The notes beneath the pieces are model-generated. The model searched no databases, had not been told where the DNA came from, and was given only the letters and a program-made list of their open reading frames with translations. The position numbers and the translations under genes were made by a program. Source: Yinghuangia sp045039925 (GTDB taxonomy: Bacteria > Actinomycetota > Actinomycetes > Streptomycetales > Streptomycetaceae). From it: DNA of 64,000 nt. Location of the stretch: positions 5,642,001-5,706,000 of the forward strand of contig CP108400.1 in the NCBI GenBank assembly GCA_045039925.1, written 5' to 3'. Of the stretch, positions 57,143 to 64,000 are shown in pieces (the stretch's first letter is position 1; every line of letters starts with the position of its first letter).

Positions 57143-58759
57143 TTGAACATCACTCGGTGGGGCGCCCGACTGTCCGGTGACCGGCGGCGATCCGTGCCCG
57201 CGGCGCGGATGCAGGACCGCATCGACACCTTCTCGCTGCGGGAGGTGCTGGCGCACGCGCCCGCGCTCATCGCGGTCACCCGGGGGCCCGCACACGAACT
57301 CGCGTACCTCAACGAGGCCTACCGGGAGGTCTTCGGGCCCCGCCGGATCGGCCTCCCCGCGCGCGACATCCTGCCCGAACTCGCCGACCACGGGCTGCTG
57401 GCGCTCATGGACCAGGTCTACCGGACGGGCCGCGGGCGCACCGTGCGGGCCCGCCGCGTGGACCACCACGCCGCGGCGTACCCGGGGATGCCGGAGAGCG
57501 AGCGGCGGCACGGCTACTACACGTTCGTCTGCACACCGGTGCGCGCGGAGGGGACCGAGGGCGGCGGCCGGTCGGTGCGCGGCGTCCTGGTGTTCGCCGT
57601 CGACGTCACCGACCAGGTGCAGGCCACCGACCGGCTGCGGGAGAGCGAGCGGCGGCACCGGCAGGCGGCCGTCACGCTGCAGCGCAGCCTGCTGCCGCAG
57701 CGCCTGGAGAACCCGGACGACCTGCGCGTCGCGGTGCGCTACCTGCCCGGCGGCGCGGACGCGGCGGTCGGCGGGGACTGGTACGACGTCATCACCCTCG
57801 GCGCCGGGCGTACCGCGCTGGTGATCGGCGACGTCATGGGGCGCGGGGTGCGGGCGGCCGCGGTCATGGGGCAACTGCGCACCGCGGTACGGGCGTACGC
57901 ACGCCTCGACCTGCCCCCGCACGAGGTCCTGCAACTCCTCGACGGCCTCGCCATGGAGATCGACGCGACGCAGATCGCGACGTGCGTCTACGCCGTGCAC
58001 GACCCGAGCGAGGGAGTGCTCACCTACTCCACCGCGGGCCACCTGCCGCCGCTGGTGCGCGACCCGGAGGGGCGGGTGCACCGGCTGGACGACGCGCTGG
58101 GGCCGCCGCTGGGCACCGGCGGAAGCTGGCCGCACACGTCGGGGAGCGTCCCGCTGGAGCCCGGCTCCACGGTGGTCTTCTACACCGACGGCCTGGTCGA
58201 GCGGCGGGGTGAGGACATCGACCGGGGGATCGACGACCTCGCGGGTGCGCTGGACGTGGCGACCGGTTCGCCGGAGGCGGTGCGCGACCGCCTGGTGGAG
58301 CACATGCGCCTGCCGGTCGAGCACGACGACGACGTGGCCGTGCTGGTGCTGCAACTGCCCAAGCACGAGGGGCGCGAGGCGACGCTGTTCCGGACGGCGT
58401 CGCTCGACCTGCTGGGCGGGCACGAGGTCGCGGCCCGGGCCCGGGCGTTCACGTCCGGGGTGCTGGCCAGCTGGCAGGTCGGCGAGGAGCTGCGGGAGTC
58501 CGGGGTGCTCGCCGTCAGCGAGTTCGTCGCCAACGCGCTGACCCACGGGGCGGCGCCGATGCGGCTGCGGCTGCGGCGCACCGACCGGCGCCTGATCGTC
58601 GAGGTGTCGGACGCGGACGACCACGTGCCGCGCCGGCGTCGGGCGGCGGCCGACGACGAGAACGGGCGCGGCGTCGCGATCGTGGCGACCATCGCCAGTT
58701 CGTGGGGGTCGCGGCTGACCGCCACCGGCAAGACGGTGTGGTGCGAGTTCCTGCTGTGA
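57143..58759 (+). CDS. PAS - PP2C phosphatase - ATPase regulator (SpoIIE/RsbU type)
   Basis: 538 residues from TTG at 57143 with AGGAAG seven bases upstream; GTG 57198 and ATG 57210 are alternatives. A PAS domain lies about 30-150 ('LREVLAHAPALIAVTRGPAHELAYLNEAYREVFGP'). The PP2C/SpoIIE domain lies about 180-390, with 'VRYLPGGADAAVGGDWYDVITLGAGRTALVIGDVMGRG' and 'TVVFYTDGLVERRGEDIDRG'. A HATPase_c (RsbW-like) domain starts near 420 ('ELRESGVLAVSEFVANALTHGAAPMRLRL'). It would act as phosphatase and kinase in sigma factor partner switching. Typical of Streptomyces multi-domain stress regulators. Confidence 0.92.
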   Translation: MNITRWGARLSGDRRRSVPAARMQDRIDTFSLREVLAHAPALIAVTRGPAHELAYLNEAYREVFGPRRIGLPARDILPELADHGLLALMDQVYRTGRGRTVRARRVDHHAAAYPGMPESERRHGYYTFVCTPVRAEGTEGGGRSVRGVLVFAVDVTDQVQATDRLRESERRHRQAAVTLQRSLLPQRLENPDDLRVAVRYLPGGADAAVGGDWYDVITLGAGRTALVIGDVMGRGVRAAAVMGQLRTAVRAYARLDLPPHEVLQLLDGLAMEIDATQIATCVYAVHDPSEGVLTYSTAGHLPPLVRDPEGRVHRLDDALGPPLGTGGSWPHTSGSVPLEPGSTVVFYTDGLVERRGEDIDRGIDDLAGALDVATGSPEAVRDRLVEHMRLPVEHDDDVAVLVLQLPKHEGREATLFRTASLDLLGGHEVAARARAFTSGVLASWQVGEELRESGVLAVSEFVANALTHGAAPMRLRLRRTDRRLIVEVSDADDHVPRRRRAAADDENGRGVAIVATIASSWGSRLTATGKTVWCEFLL

Positions 58760-58796
58760 GGGCGGCGGGAGGCACGGCCTCCCGCCGCCCCGGGGA

Positions 58797-60164
58797 TCAG
58801 ACCGCGGCCGGGACGGGGGCCGCGGCGCGGGGGCGGTCCGCGGCGACCGGCTCGGCGGGCTCGGCGGCGGTCGGCACCGGGGTCCCGACCGGAGTCTTCA
58901 CGGGGGTCTCGGCCGGAGTCTCGACCGGGACGGACGCCGCGATCAGCACGCCGTTCTGCACCGGGCTGAGCTTGCGGCCCATCCGGACGCCGAGGACCGT
59001 GATGAGCACCGAGCAGCCCATCAGCGCGGCCACGTACGGCCCGTAGGCCCCTGAGCCGACCATCAGCCCCGCGAACGCCGGGCCCGCGGCCATCGCCAAC
59101 TGCTTCACCAGCGACTGCGCCGCGTTGTACTGCCCGAGCAGGTGCGCGGGCGCGAGGTCGGCGACCATCGGGCCGAGCGTCGGCGCGAGCAGGCTCTCGC
59201 CGACGCCGAGCAGCGCGTACGTCGTGATGATGGTGACCGCGGCGAGCACCGCGTTGTTGTGCACCAGGCCGGACACCGCCGTGACGATCCACGCGAGCAG
59301 CCAGACCAGGCCGGTCGCGGCGATCACCATGCTGCGGCGGCGCCGCGAGGTGATCCTCAGGACGGTGAGCTGGCCCACCACGATGACCGCGGTGTTGGCG
59401 GCCAGCGCGACGCCGAGCATGCTCGGCGAGATGCGGCTGACCTCGGTCGCGAACGCGGCCAGGCCGGACTCGAACTGCCCGTAGCACGTGAAGAAGATCA
59501 GCGCGCTGACCACGCACAGGCGGACCATCGCCTTGTTGCGCAGCAGGTGCCGCCGGCCCGCACCGGACCCGGTGGCCGCGAGCCCGCCCTCGAACTGCGG
59601 TGCCGCGGGCACCCGGGCGGTGCCGACCACCGCACCGAGCACCAGGAACATCGCCGTCTCCATCGCGAACAGCACGGTGAAGCTCGCCGGGCGCGACGGA
59701 TCGACGATGAGGCCGCCGATCAGACCGCCGATGCCCAGGCCCAGGTTGTTGAAGGTGAACTGCAGCGCGAAGGCGCGGGCGCGCGTCATCGCGGTGGTGC
59801 AGCGCACGATCATCGTCGCGAGCGCGGGCTGGATCGCCGCGATGCCCGCCCCGAGCAGGGCGGCGCCGACCATCACCAGCGTCGCGTCGACCGCCAGCCC
59901 GAGGGTCAGCGAGCCCGCGCCGGCCACGACGGCACCGGCCACCGCGACCGGGCGCGGCCCGCGCCGGTCGATCGCCGGGCCGACGAACGGCAGGGCGATG
60001 AGGGCGGCGACCGCGAGAACGCTGAACATGAGCCCGGCCTGACCGGCGGTCATGTCACGTACCCGCGTCACGTAGACGAAGAGGAAAGGAACGGTGAACC
60101 CGCTGCCGAACGCGCTGAGCGCGTTCCCCAGCTGGATCCGACGGAGCGCCGTGTTGGTCGCCAC
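58797..60164 (-). CDS. MFS transporter (drug exporter type), repressed by MarR
   Basis: 455 residues from GTG at 60164 with AGGAGG six bases upstream. Twelve hydrophobic segments begin with 'FTVPFLFVYVTRVRDMTAGQAGLMFSVLAVAAL' and the A-motif 'GPAIDRRGPRPVAV'. The C-terminal tail is a repetitive Thr/Pro region ('VETPAETPVKTPVGTPVPT'). It is divergent from a MarR gene, with operator sequences lying over its promoter. Export of an antibiotic or other toxic compound is likely. Confidence 0.92.
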   Translation of the reverse strand: MATNTALRRIQLGNALSAFGSGFTVPFLFVYVTRVRDMTAGQAGLMFSVLAVAALIALPFVGPAIDRRGPRPVAVAGAVVAGAGSLTLGLAVDATLVMVGAALLGAGIAAIQPALATMIVRCTTAMTRARAFALQFTFNNLGLGIGGLIGGLIVDPSRPASFTVLFAMETAMFLVLGAVVGTARVPAAPQFEGGLAATGSGAGRRHLLRNKAMVRLCVVSALIFFTCYGQFESGLAAFATEVSRISPSMLGVALAANTAVIVVGQLTVLRITSRRRRSMVIAATGLVWLLAWIVTAVSGLVHNNAVLAAVTIITTYALLGVGESLLAPTLGPMVADLAPAHLLGQYNAAQSLVKQLAMAAGPAFAGLMVGSGAYGPYVAALMGCSVLITVLGVRMGRKLSPVQNGVLIAASVPVETPAETPVKTPVGTPVPTAAEPAEPVAADRPRAAAPVPAAV

Positions 60165-60317
60165 CACACACCTCCTGACTGTCGTGTGCGCGGGTCCGGC
60201 CGTTCCGGGCCCGCTCGGGGGAGTCCGCAGCTGCGTCCGGGCGCAACCCGACGAAAACCGCCGCACCTGCCGGAAGGGCAGGAGCGACGGCTCTTGTGGG
60301 TGTTCGGAAGCTTGAGT

Positions 60318-60391
60318 CTGAAGACTTCAGAACTAAACTATACGTACCTGAAGTGTTTCTGTCTAACGACTTAAGCCGGTACCGGTATGCT
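60318..60391. promoter_or_regulatory. divergent MFS/MarR promoter region with operator repeats
   Basis: Minus strand: -35 TTAGAC (60366-60361), 18-base spacer, -10 TATAGT (60342-60337) for the MFS gene. Plus strand: -10 TATGCT (60386-60391) six bases before the MarR ATG, making its mRNA leaderless. CTGAAG-A-CTTCAG (60318-60330) overlaps the MFS start point, and a third CTGAAG (60348-60353) lies in the MFS spacer. The AT-rich patch stands out from its surroundings. Confidence 0.7.
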
Positions 60392-60397
60392 GCCGCC

Positions 60398-61045
60398 ATG
60401 GAGTCGGACACAGAGTCGGGCGAGGACCAGCCGACGACCGGAGAGCCGATCGGGGAGCCGACCGCGGGGTCGTCCTCAGGACCGTCCGCCGCGCCGTCCG
60501 CGGAGCCGTCCGAGCCGGTGCCGGCCGAGTCCGACCTGGAAGCCCACCTCGCGGTCTTCCAGCGCGAGTTTCCCGAGGTCGACCCGCAGGTCGAGATCAT
60601 CGTCGCGGCGCTGTTCCGGCTGCACCGCCGCATGTCGGTCGCCTACAGCCGCCAGCTCACCGCCCTCGGCATCACCAACGCCGAGTGGGAGGTCCTGCGC
60701 GCGCTCGTCCTCGTGGGGGCGCCCTACCGGCTCAGCCCCGGCGAGCTGGCCCGCAGCCTCGGCCTCACGCCGGCGGCCATGACGCACCGCATCGACCGCA
60801 TGGTCACCGACGAACTGGTGACCCGGACGCGGGACGAGAACAACCGGGTGCGCGTCATCATCGAGCTGACCGACGCCGGCCGGGACATGTGGGTGCGCGT
60901 CGTACGCGAGGCGGCGGGCTTCGAGGCCGCGCTGCTCCAGGACCTCGGGTCCAGGCAGCGCGACGCCCTCGCGGAGGGCCTGCGGCGCATGCTCGCCCGG
61001 ATCGAGGAGACGCAGCCGGACGGAACGGGCCGTACGGACGGCTGA
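60398..61045 (+). CDS. MarR family transcriptional regulator
   Basis: 215 residues from ATG at 60398, with TATGCT six bases upstream instead of a ribosome site (leaderless). About 45 disordered Pro/Ser/Glu residues precede the domain. The winged helix is 'TNAEWEVLRALVLVGAPYRLSPGELARSLGLTPAAMTHRIDRMVTDELVTRTRDENNRVRVIIELTDAG'. It is divergent from the MFS exporter and probably represses it and itself through the CTGAAG/CTTCAG sites. The stop codon lies inside a terminator stem. Confidence 0.92.
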   Translation: MESDTESGEDQPTTGEPIGEPTAGSSSGPSAAPSAEPSEPVPAESDLEAHLAVFQREFPEVDPQVEIIVAALFRLHRRMSVAYSRQLTALGITNAEWEVLRALVLVGAPYRLSPGELARSLGLTPAAMTHRIDRMVTDELVTRTRDENNRVRVIIELTDAGRDMWVRVVREAAGFEAALLQDLGSRQRDALAEGLRRMLARIEETQPDGTGRTDG

Positions 61046-61066
61046 GCCCCGCGACGCGCGGGGCTC
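61044..61066 (+). terminator. hairpin terminator overlapping the MarR stop codon
   Basis: GAGCCCCGCG / CGCGGGGCTC with a three-base loop, starting within the TGA codon. The following 243 bases (61067-61309) hold no gene. Confidence 0.7.
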
Positions 61067-61309
61067 GGACCTCAGGGCTCGGGGCTGAGGCGAGCGGACG
61101 CCCGAGGAACCGGACGTCGGGGCGAGCGGCACCGGGGCAAGCGGACACCCGGGGAAGTTGGTGGGTCGAGCCGACCGGCGGGTGACCGTCCGGCCACGCG
61201 GCGGCCGACTCGGCCACGGTACGTAGAGCGTTCCCCGTCGACGAACCCGCGATTCCGGTTCAGCGGTCCGGTTCACCCGAAGGTGTGCTTTCGCCGCGGA
61301 TTCGGCGTG

Positions 61310-61729
61310 TCACAACGCCTTTCCGGGTGATCCGCCCTCTCCCGGCGGACGCTGCCCCGGTTCCCGCCGCATTGTCTGACGCAGTGTCAGGCGCAGCCAT
61401 ATCCACAGCGCGAAGCCCGCGAGGAACAGCACGAGCAGCAGCATCGTGCCGAACACGATCCAGAACGTCGTCGCGGGCGGCAGCGCCTCGGGTGGCGCGT
61501 CCGGCCACGCGGCGGCCACATCGCCCGGCTCCGCGGTCAGTTCGCGGATCGCCGTACCGGAGCGGGAGAACCGTACGTTCTCCGGCCATTCCTGATGCGA
61601 CACGAGGCCCGCGAGCCCCGTGGACAGCCACGTGGTCACGGTCGCCCCGACCAGCAGCACCAGCACCCCGATCAGCGCGCCGTCGGGTATGCCCCGCTGC
61701 GGCGCCCGCCGCGGCCCCTGCTCCGCCAT
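61310..61729 (-). CDS. two-helix membrane protein at the end of the type IV secretion-like cluster
   Basis: 139 residues from ATG at 61729 with GGGGAGG upstream. One N-terminal helix ('GALIGVLVLLVGATVTTWLSTGLAGLV') and a second helix around 88-112 ('ATTFWIVFGTMLLLVLFLAGFALWIWL') enclose an outer loop of about 45 residues. Arg-rich sequence follows the second helix, indicating both termini inside. It is 52 bases after the VirB4-like gene in the same direction. It may be the accessory membrane protein of that cluster, but no family is assigned. Confidence 0.65.
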   Translation of the reverse strand: MAEQGPRRAPQRGIPDGALIGVLVLLVGATVTTWLSTGLAGLVSHQEWPENVRFSRSGTAIRELTAEPGDVAAAWPDAPPEALPPATTFWIVFGTMLLLVLFLAGFALWIWLRLTLRQTMRREPGQRPPGEGGSPGKAL

Positions 61730-61781
61730 ACGCCTCCCCTGTACGACCGCCGGCAGACCCTCCGTACGCTCGCCCCGGCTG

Positions 61782-63137
61782 TCAGGCCGCCGGGTCGCCT
61801 GCGAGTGCGGCCTCCGCGCGCCCGCGTTCCTCGAGCGCGTCCTCGGTCATCGCGCGGTCCGTGTAGACCATCGGGCGCTCGGTGTCGGTGATCAGGTGCT
61901 TGACCACCTGCACGTTGCCGTTGACGTCCCACACCGCGATGCCCGGTGTCAGCGTCGGGATGATCTCCACCGCCCAGCGCGGCAGCCCCAGCACCTTGCC
62001 GGTCGCGCGCGCCTCCTCGGCCTTTTGCATGTAGATGGTCCGCGTCGACGCCATCTTCAGGATCGCCGCGGCCTCCTTCGCCGCCGCGCCGTCGACCACG
62101 TCCGACAGGTGGTGCACCACCGCGACGAACGAAAGGCCCAGCCGCCGCCCGAACTTCAGCAGCCGCTGGAACAGCTGCGCCACGAACGGGCTGTTGATGA
62201 TGTGCCACGCCTCCTCCACCAGGAAGATGCGCTTGACCCGGTCCGGCCGGATCCACGTGTGCTCCAGCCACACACCAACGATCGCCATCAGGATCGGCAT
62301 CGCGATCGAGTTCCGGTCGATGTGCGACAGGTCGAAGATGATGAGCGGCGCGTCGAGGTCGATGCCCGTGGTCGTCGGGCCCTCGAACATGTTCTTCAGG
62401 TCGCCGTCCACCAGCCGGTCGAGCACCAGCGCGACGTCCAGGCCCCAGATCCGCACGTCCGTGAGCTCCAGGCTCAGTAGGTCCGCCGACTCCTTGGTCG
62501 GGTTGCGCAGCGCGTCGACGATGTCCGGGAGTATCGGCTGGCGGTCCCTGACGGTCCGCACGACGTGCACGTGCGCGGCCTTCAGCGCGTACCCGGCCCG
62601 CTCCTCCAGCGGGCGGCCCATCGCCACCTCGATGATCGTGCGCAGCAGCGCGAGCTGCCCCGTCGAGGTGATCGCGGGGTCGAGCGGGTTGAGGCGTACG
62701 CCGTCGTTGCCCAGATCCGTCGGGTCGAGCCGCACCGGCTTGATGCCGAGCGCCTCCGCGATGTGGTTCCACTCGCCGACGCCGTCCTCGCCCTGCGCGT
62801 CCAGGACCACCACCTGGCGGTCGCGGAAGCGCAGCTGGCGCAGCACGTACGTCTTCTCCAGCGCCGACTTGCCGTTGCCGGACTCGCCGAGGACGAGCCA
62901 GTGCGGGGCGGGCAGTTGCTGGCCGTACAGCTGGAACGGGTCGTAGACGTAGCCCTTGCCGGAGTAGACCTCGCGGCCGATGATCACCCCGGAGTCGCCG
63001 AGCCCGGGCGCCGCCGTCGGCAGGTAGACCGCCTGGGCCTGGCCCGTCGACGTGCGCACCGGTAGCCGCTGCGTCTCGGGCCTGCCGAACAGGAAGCTCG
63101 AAAACCCCTCGGTCAGTAGCGACATGATGCCGGTCAC
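61782..63137 (-). CDS. VirB4-like ATPase of a type IV secretion-like system
   Basis: 451 residues from GTG at 63137; the AGGAGG site overlaps the last codons of the upstream gene. Walker A is 'LVLGESGNGKSALEK' (GESGNGKS at 84-91), Walker B 'RIFLVEEAWHI', with 'FGRRLGLSFVAVVHHLSDVV' (the Gln/His sensing region) and 'KMASTRTIYMQKAEEARATGKVLGLPRWAVEIIPTLTPGIAVWDV' after it. It lacks the N-terminal half of classical VirB4, in line with actinobacterial SCO6880-linked ATPases. It would energise assembly or translocation at the membrane with the SCO6880-like protein. Confidence 0.85.
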   Translation of the reverse strand: MTGIMSLLTEGFSSFLFGRPETQRLPVRTSTGQAQAVYLPTAAPGLGDSGVIIGREVYSGKGYVYDPFQLYGQQLPAPHWLVLGESGNGKSALEKTYVLRQLRFRDRQVVVLDAQGEDGVGEWNHIAEALGIKPVRLDPTDLGNDGVRLNPLDPAITSTGQLALLRTIIEVAMGRPLEERAGYALKAAHVHVVRTVRDRQPILPDIVDALRNPTKESADLLSLELTDVRIWGLDVALVLDRLVDGDLKNMFEGPTTTGIDLDAPLIIFDLSHIDRNSIAMPILMAIVGVWLEHTWIRPDRVKRIFLVEEAWHIINSPFVAQLFQRLLKFGRRLGLSFVAVVHHLSDVVDGAAAKEAAAILKMASTRTIYMQKAEEARATGKVLGLPRWAVEIIPTLTPGIAVWDVNGNVQVVKHLITDTERPMVYTDRAMTEDALEERGRAEAALAGDPAA

Positions 63138-63141
63138 GGCG

Positions 63142-64000
63142 TCACCTCCTGATGCCGGTCGCGAACGGAAGCGTGTTCACGAACGCCCGGTGCTGCTCGC
63201 GGTCGCACCACTCCAGTTTGAGGAAGCACTTGCCCGCCGACGCGCGGATCGTCCGCTTGTCGCGCGCCAGTTGCTCGGGATCGCGCGACGACACCGTGAT
63301 GTAACCGACCAGGTTCACCCCGGCCGCGCCGCCCGCGAGGTCCTCGCCGCGCTGATCCACCCGCCCGGTGTGCGCCAGGTCGCGCGGGTCGACCGTACGG
63401 TTCATCTTGGCCGCCCGGGCCGCGTCGGCGTCGTCGTTGGTCTTCTCGGTCAGCATGCGCTCGATCGCGATGTCGGTCGGCTCCAGGTCCATCGTGACCG
63501 CGACCGTCCGGATCACGTCCGGGGTGTGCACCAGCAGCGGCGCCAGGAAGTTCACGCCGACCGGGGTCAACGGCCACTCCTTGACCCACGCGGTCGCGTG
63601 GCACCACGGCCGGGAGGTCTCCGACTCGCGCGTCTTGGCCTGGACGTAGTTGGGGTGCGTCGCGTCGAGTTCGGCCGGCCAGGCGTACCGCGCGCGCATG
63701 CCGTCGAACTGGTCGATCTGGTGCTCCGGGTCGTACATCGAATGGATCAGCGACGCCAGCCGCGCCTCGTTCATCGGCTGCCGCACCCGGATGTCCGCCT
63801 CGGCCAGCCGGGCGCACACGTCGGTCAGTTCGCGGGCCATCACGACGCCGAGGCCCTTGTCGCCCTTGCCCATGACCGACGACTCGGCGGCAAGGTCGCG
63901 GTTGTAGTGCATGCAGGCGATCAGGTACGCGCGGTGCTGCTCGCTCGACGTCGACACCATCGACTGGAGCTGGTCGTACGAATCCTTCACCCAGCGCGGG
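63142..64000 (-). CDS. SCO6880 family protein, N-terminus beyond the window
   Basis: The frame runs from its stop at 63144-63142 through base 64000 (about 286 residues visible) and continues, reading PRWVKDSYDQLQS at the edge. Sequence includes 'HYNRDLAAESSVMGKGDKGLGVVMARELTDVCARLAEADI', 'WCHATAWVKEWPLTPVGVNFLAPLLV' and 'NLVGYITVSSRDPEQLARDKRTIRASAGKCFLKLEWCDREQHRAF'. This is the C-terminal part of the SCO6880 family, a component of actinobacterial type IV-like secretion clusters. The missing part should contain membrane helices. The AGGAGG of the next gene lies over its last codons (AGG AGG TGA). Confidence 0.82.
   Translation of the reverse strand, partial: PRWVKDSYDQLQSMVSTSSEQHRAYLIACMHYNRDLAAESSVMGKGDKGLGVVMARELTDVCARLAEADIRVRQPMNEARLASLIHSMYDPEHQIDQFDGMRARYAWPAELDATHPNYVQAKTRESETSRPWCHATAWVKEWPLTPVGVNFLAPLLVHTPDVIRTVAVTMDLEPTDIAIERMLTEKTNDDADAARAAKMNRTVDPRDLAHTGRVDQRGEDLAGGAAGVNLVGYITVSSRDPEQLARDKRTIRASAGKCFLKLEWCDREQHRAFVNTLPFATGIRR

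Overview
The window is chromosomal DNA from a very high-GC actinomycete, most likely a Streptomyces or close relative. The evidence is strong G/C preference at third codon positions, frequent GTG starts, start/stop overlaps of the ATGA/GTGA type inside operons, and a gene set typical of that group (an NsdA-like regulator, an ECF sigma factor paired with a YCII protein, RDD and PrsW membrane proteins, and an SCO6880-like secretion ATPase cluster). The species cannot be fixed from this sequence. No rRNA, tRNA, CRISPR array, insertion sequence or prophage was seen.

Region 1 (1-12283, minus strand) is the most unusual part. It is one long, tightly coupled operon read right to left: a secreted/anchored von Willebrand A protein, a tubulin-like GTPase-fold protein, a large four-helix membrane protein, a protein kinase-like protein without the catalytic Asp (pseudokinase), a 38-residue micro-ORF joined by 4-base overlaps on both sides, a GAP1-like protein, a zinc-ribbon TRAFAC-type GTPase, and a second GAP1-like protein cut by the window edge. 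The two GAP1-like proteins are visibly paralogous and flank the GTPase. The first GAP1-like ORF overlaps the GTPase ORF by 244 bases and could be joined to it by a one-base slip at a G4 run. The system resembles the known class of GTPase-centred multi-component systems with GTPase-associated proteins. The full composition here would couple an outside sensor to a cytoplasmic polymer or NTPase switch.

Region 2 (12.8-26 kb) holds mostly single genes. These are a VOC protein, a MerR regulator divergent from an aldo-keto reductase with a MerR-type leaderless promoter, a GNAT/LysR pair, a DUF6817-like protein, a YbaK-like deacylase, a well-expressed LLM flavin oxidoreductase, an SMI1-like protein, a probable small RNA, a MOSC protein, two NTF2-fold proteins, a CapA-like lipoprotein, an HtrA-like lipoprotein protease with an RDD protein, and an orphan ferredoxin. 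Region 3 (26.3-40.7 kb) has a MacB-type ABC transporter, a membrane Ser/Thr kinase, another NTF2/SDR divergent pair, a PrsW-like protease, TrmB, LhgO and NsdA.

Region 4 (41-51 kb) has a stand-alone asparagine synthase/lasso cyclase-like protein behind a possible iron box, an ECF/YCII pair ending in 17-bp tandem repeats, and a six-gene acyl-CoA operon (TetR, acyl-CoA dehydrogenase, degenerate acyl-CoA synthetase half, ACAD10/11-like dehydrogenase, phosphotransferase, SDR) closed by a strong terminator. Region 5 (51-61 kb) contains a universal stress protein, a sigma/zinc-finger/NPCBM fusion, a degenerate GGDEF-like protein with a Crp-like site, LysR, TetR, a PAS-PP2C-ATPase regulator, and an MFS exporter divergent from MarR with clear operators. 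Region 6 (61.3-64 kb, minus) is the end of a type IV secretion-like cluster (SCO6880-like protein, VirB4-like ATPase, small membrane protein) that continues beyond the window.
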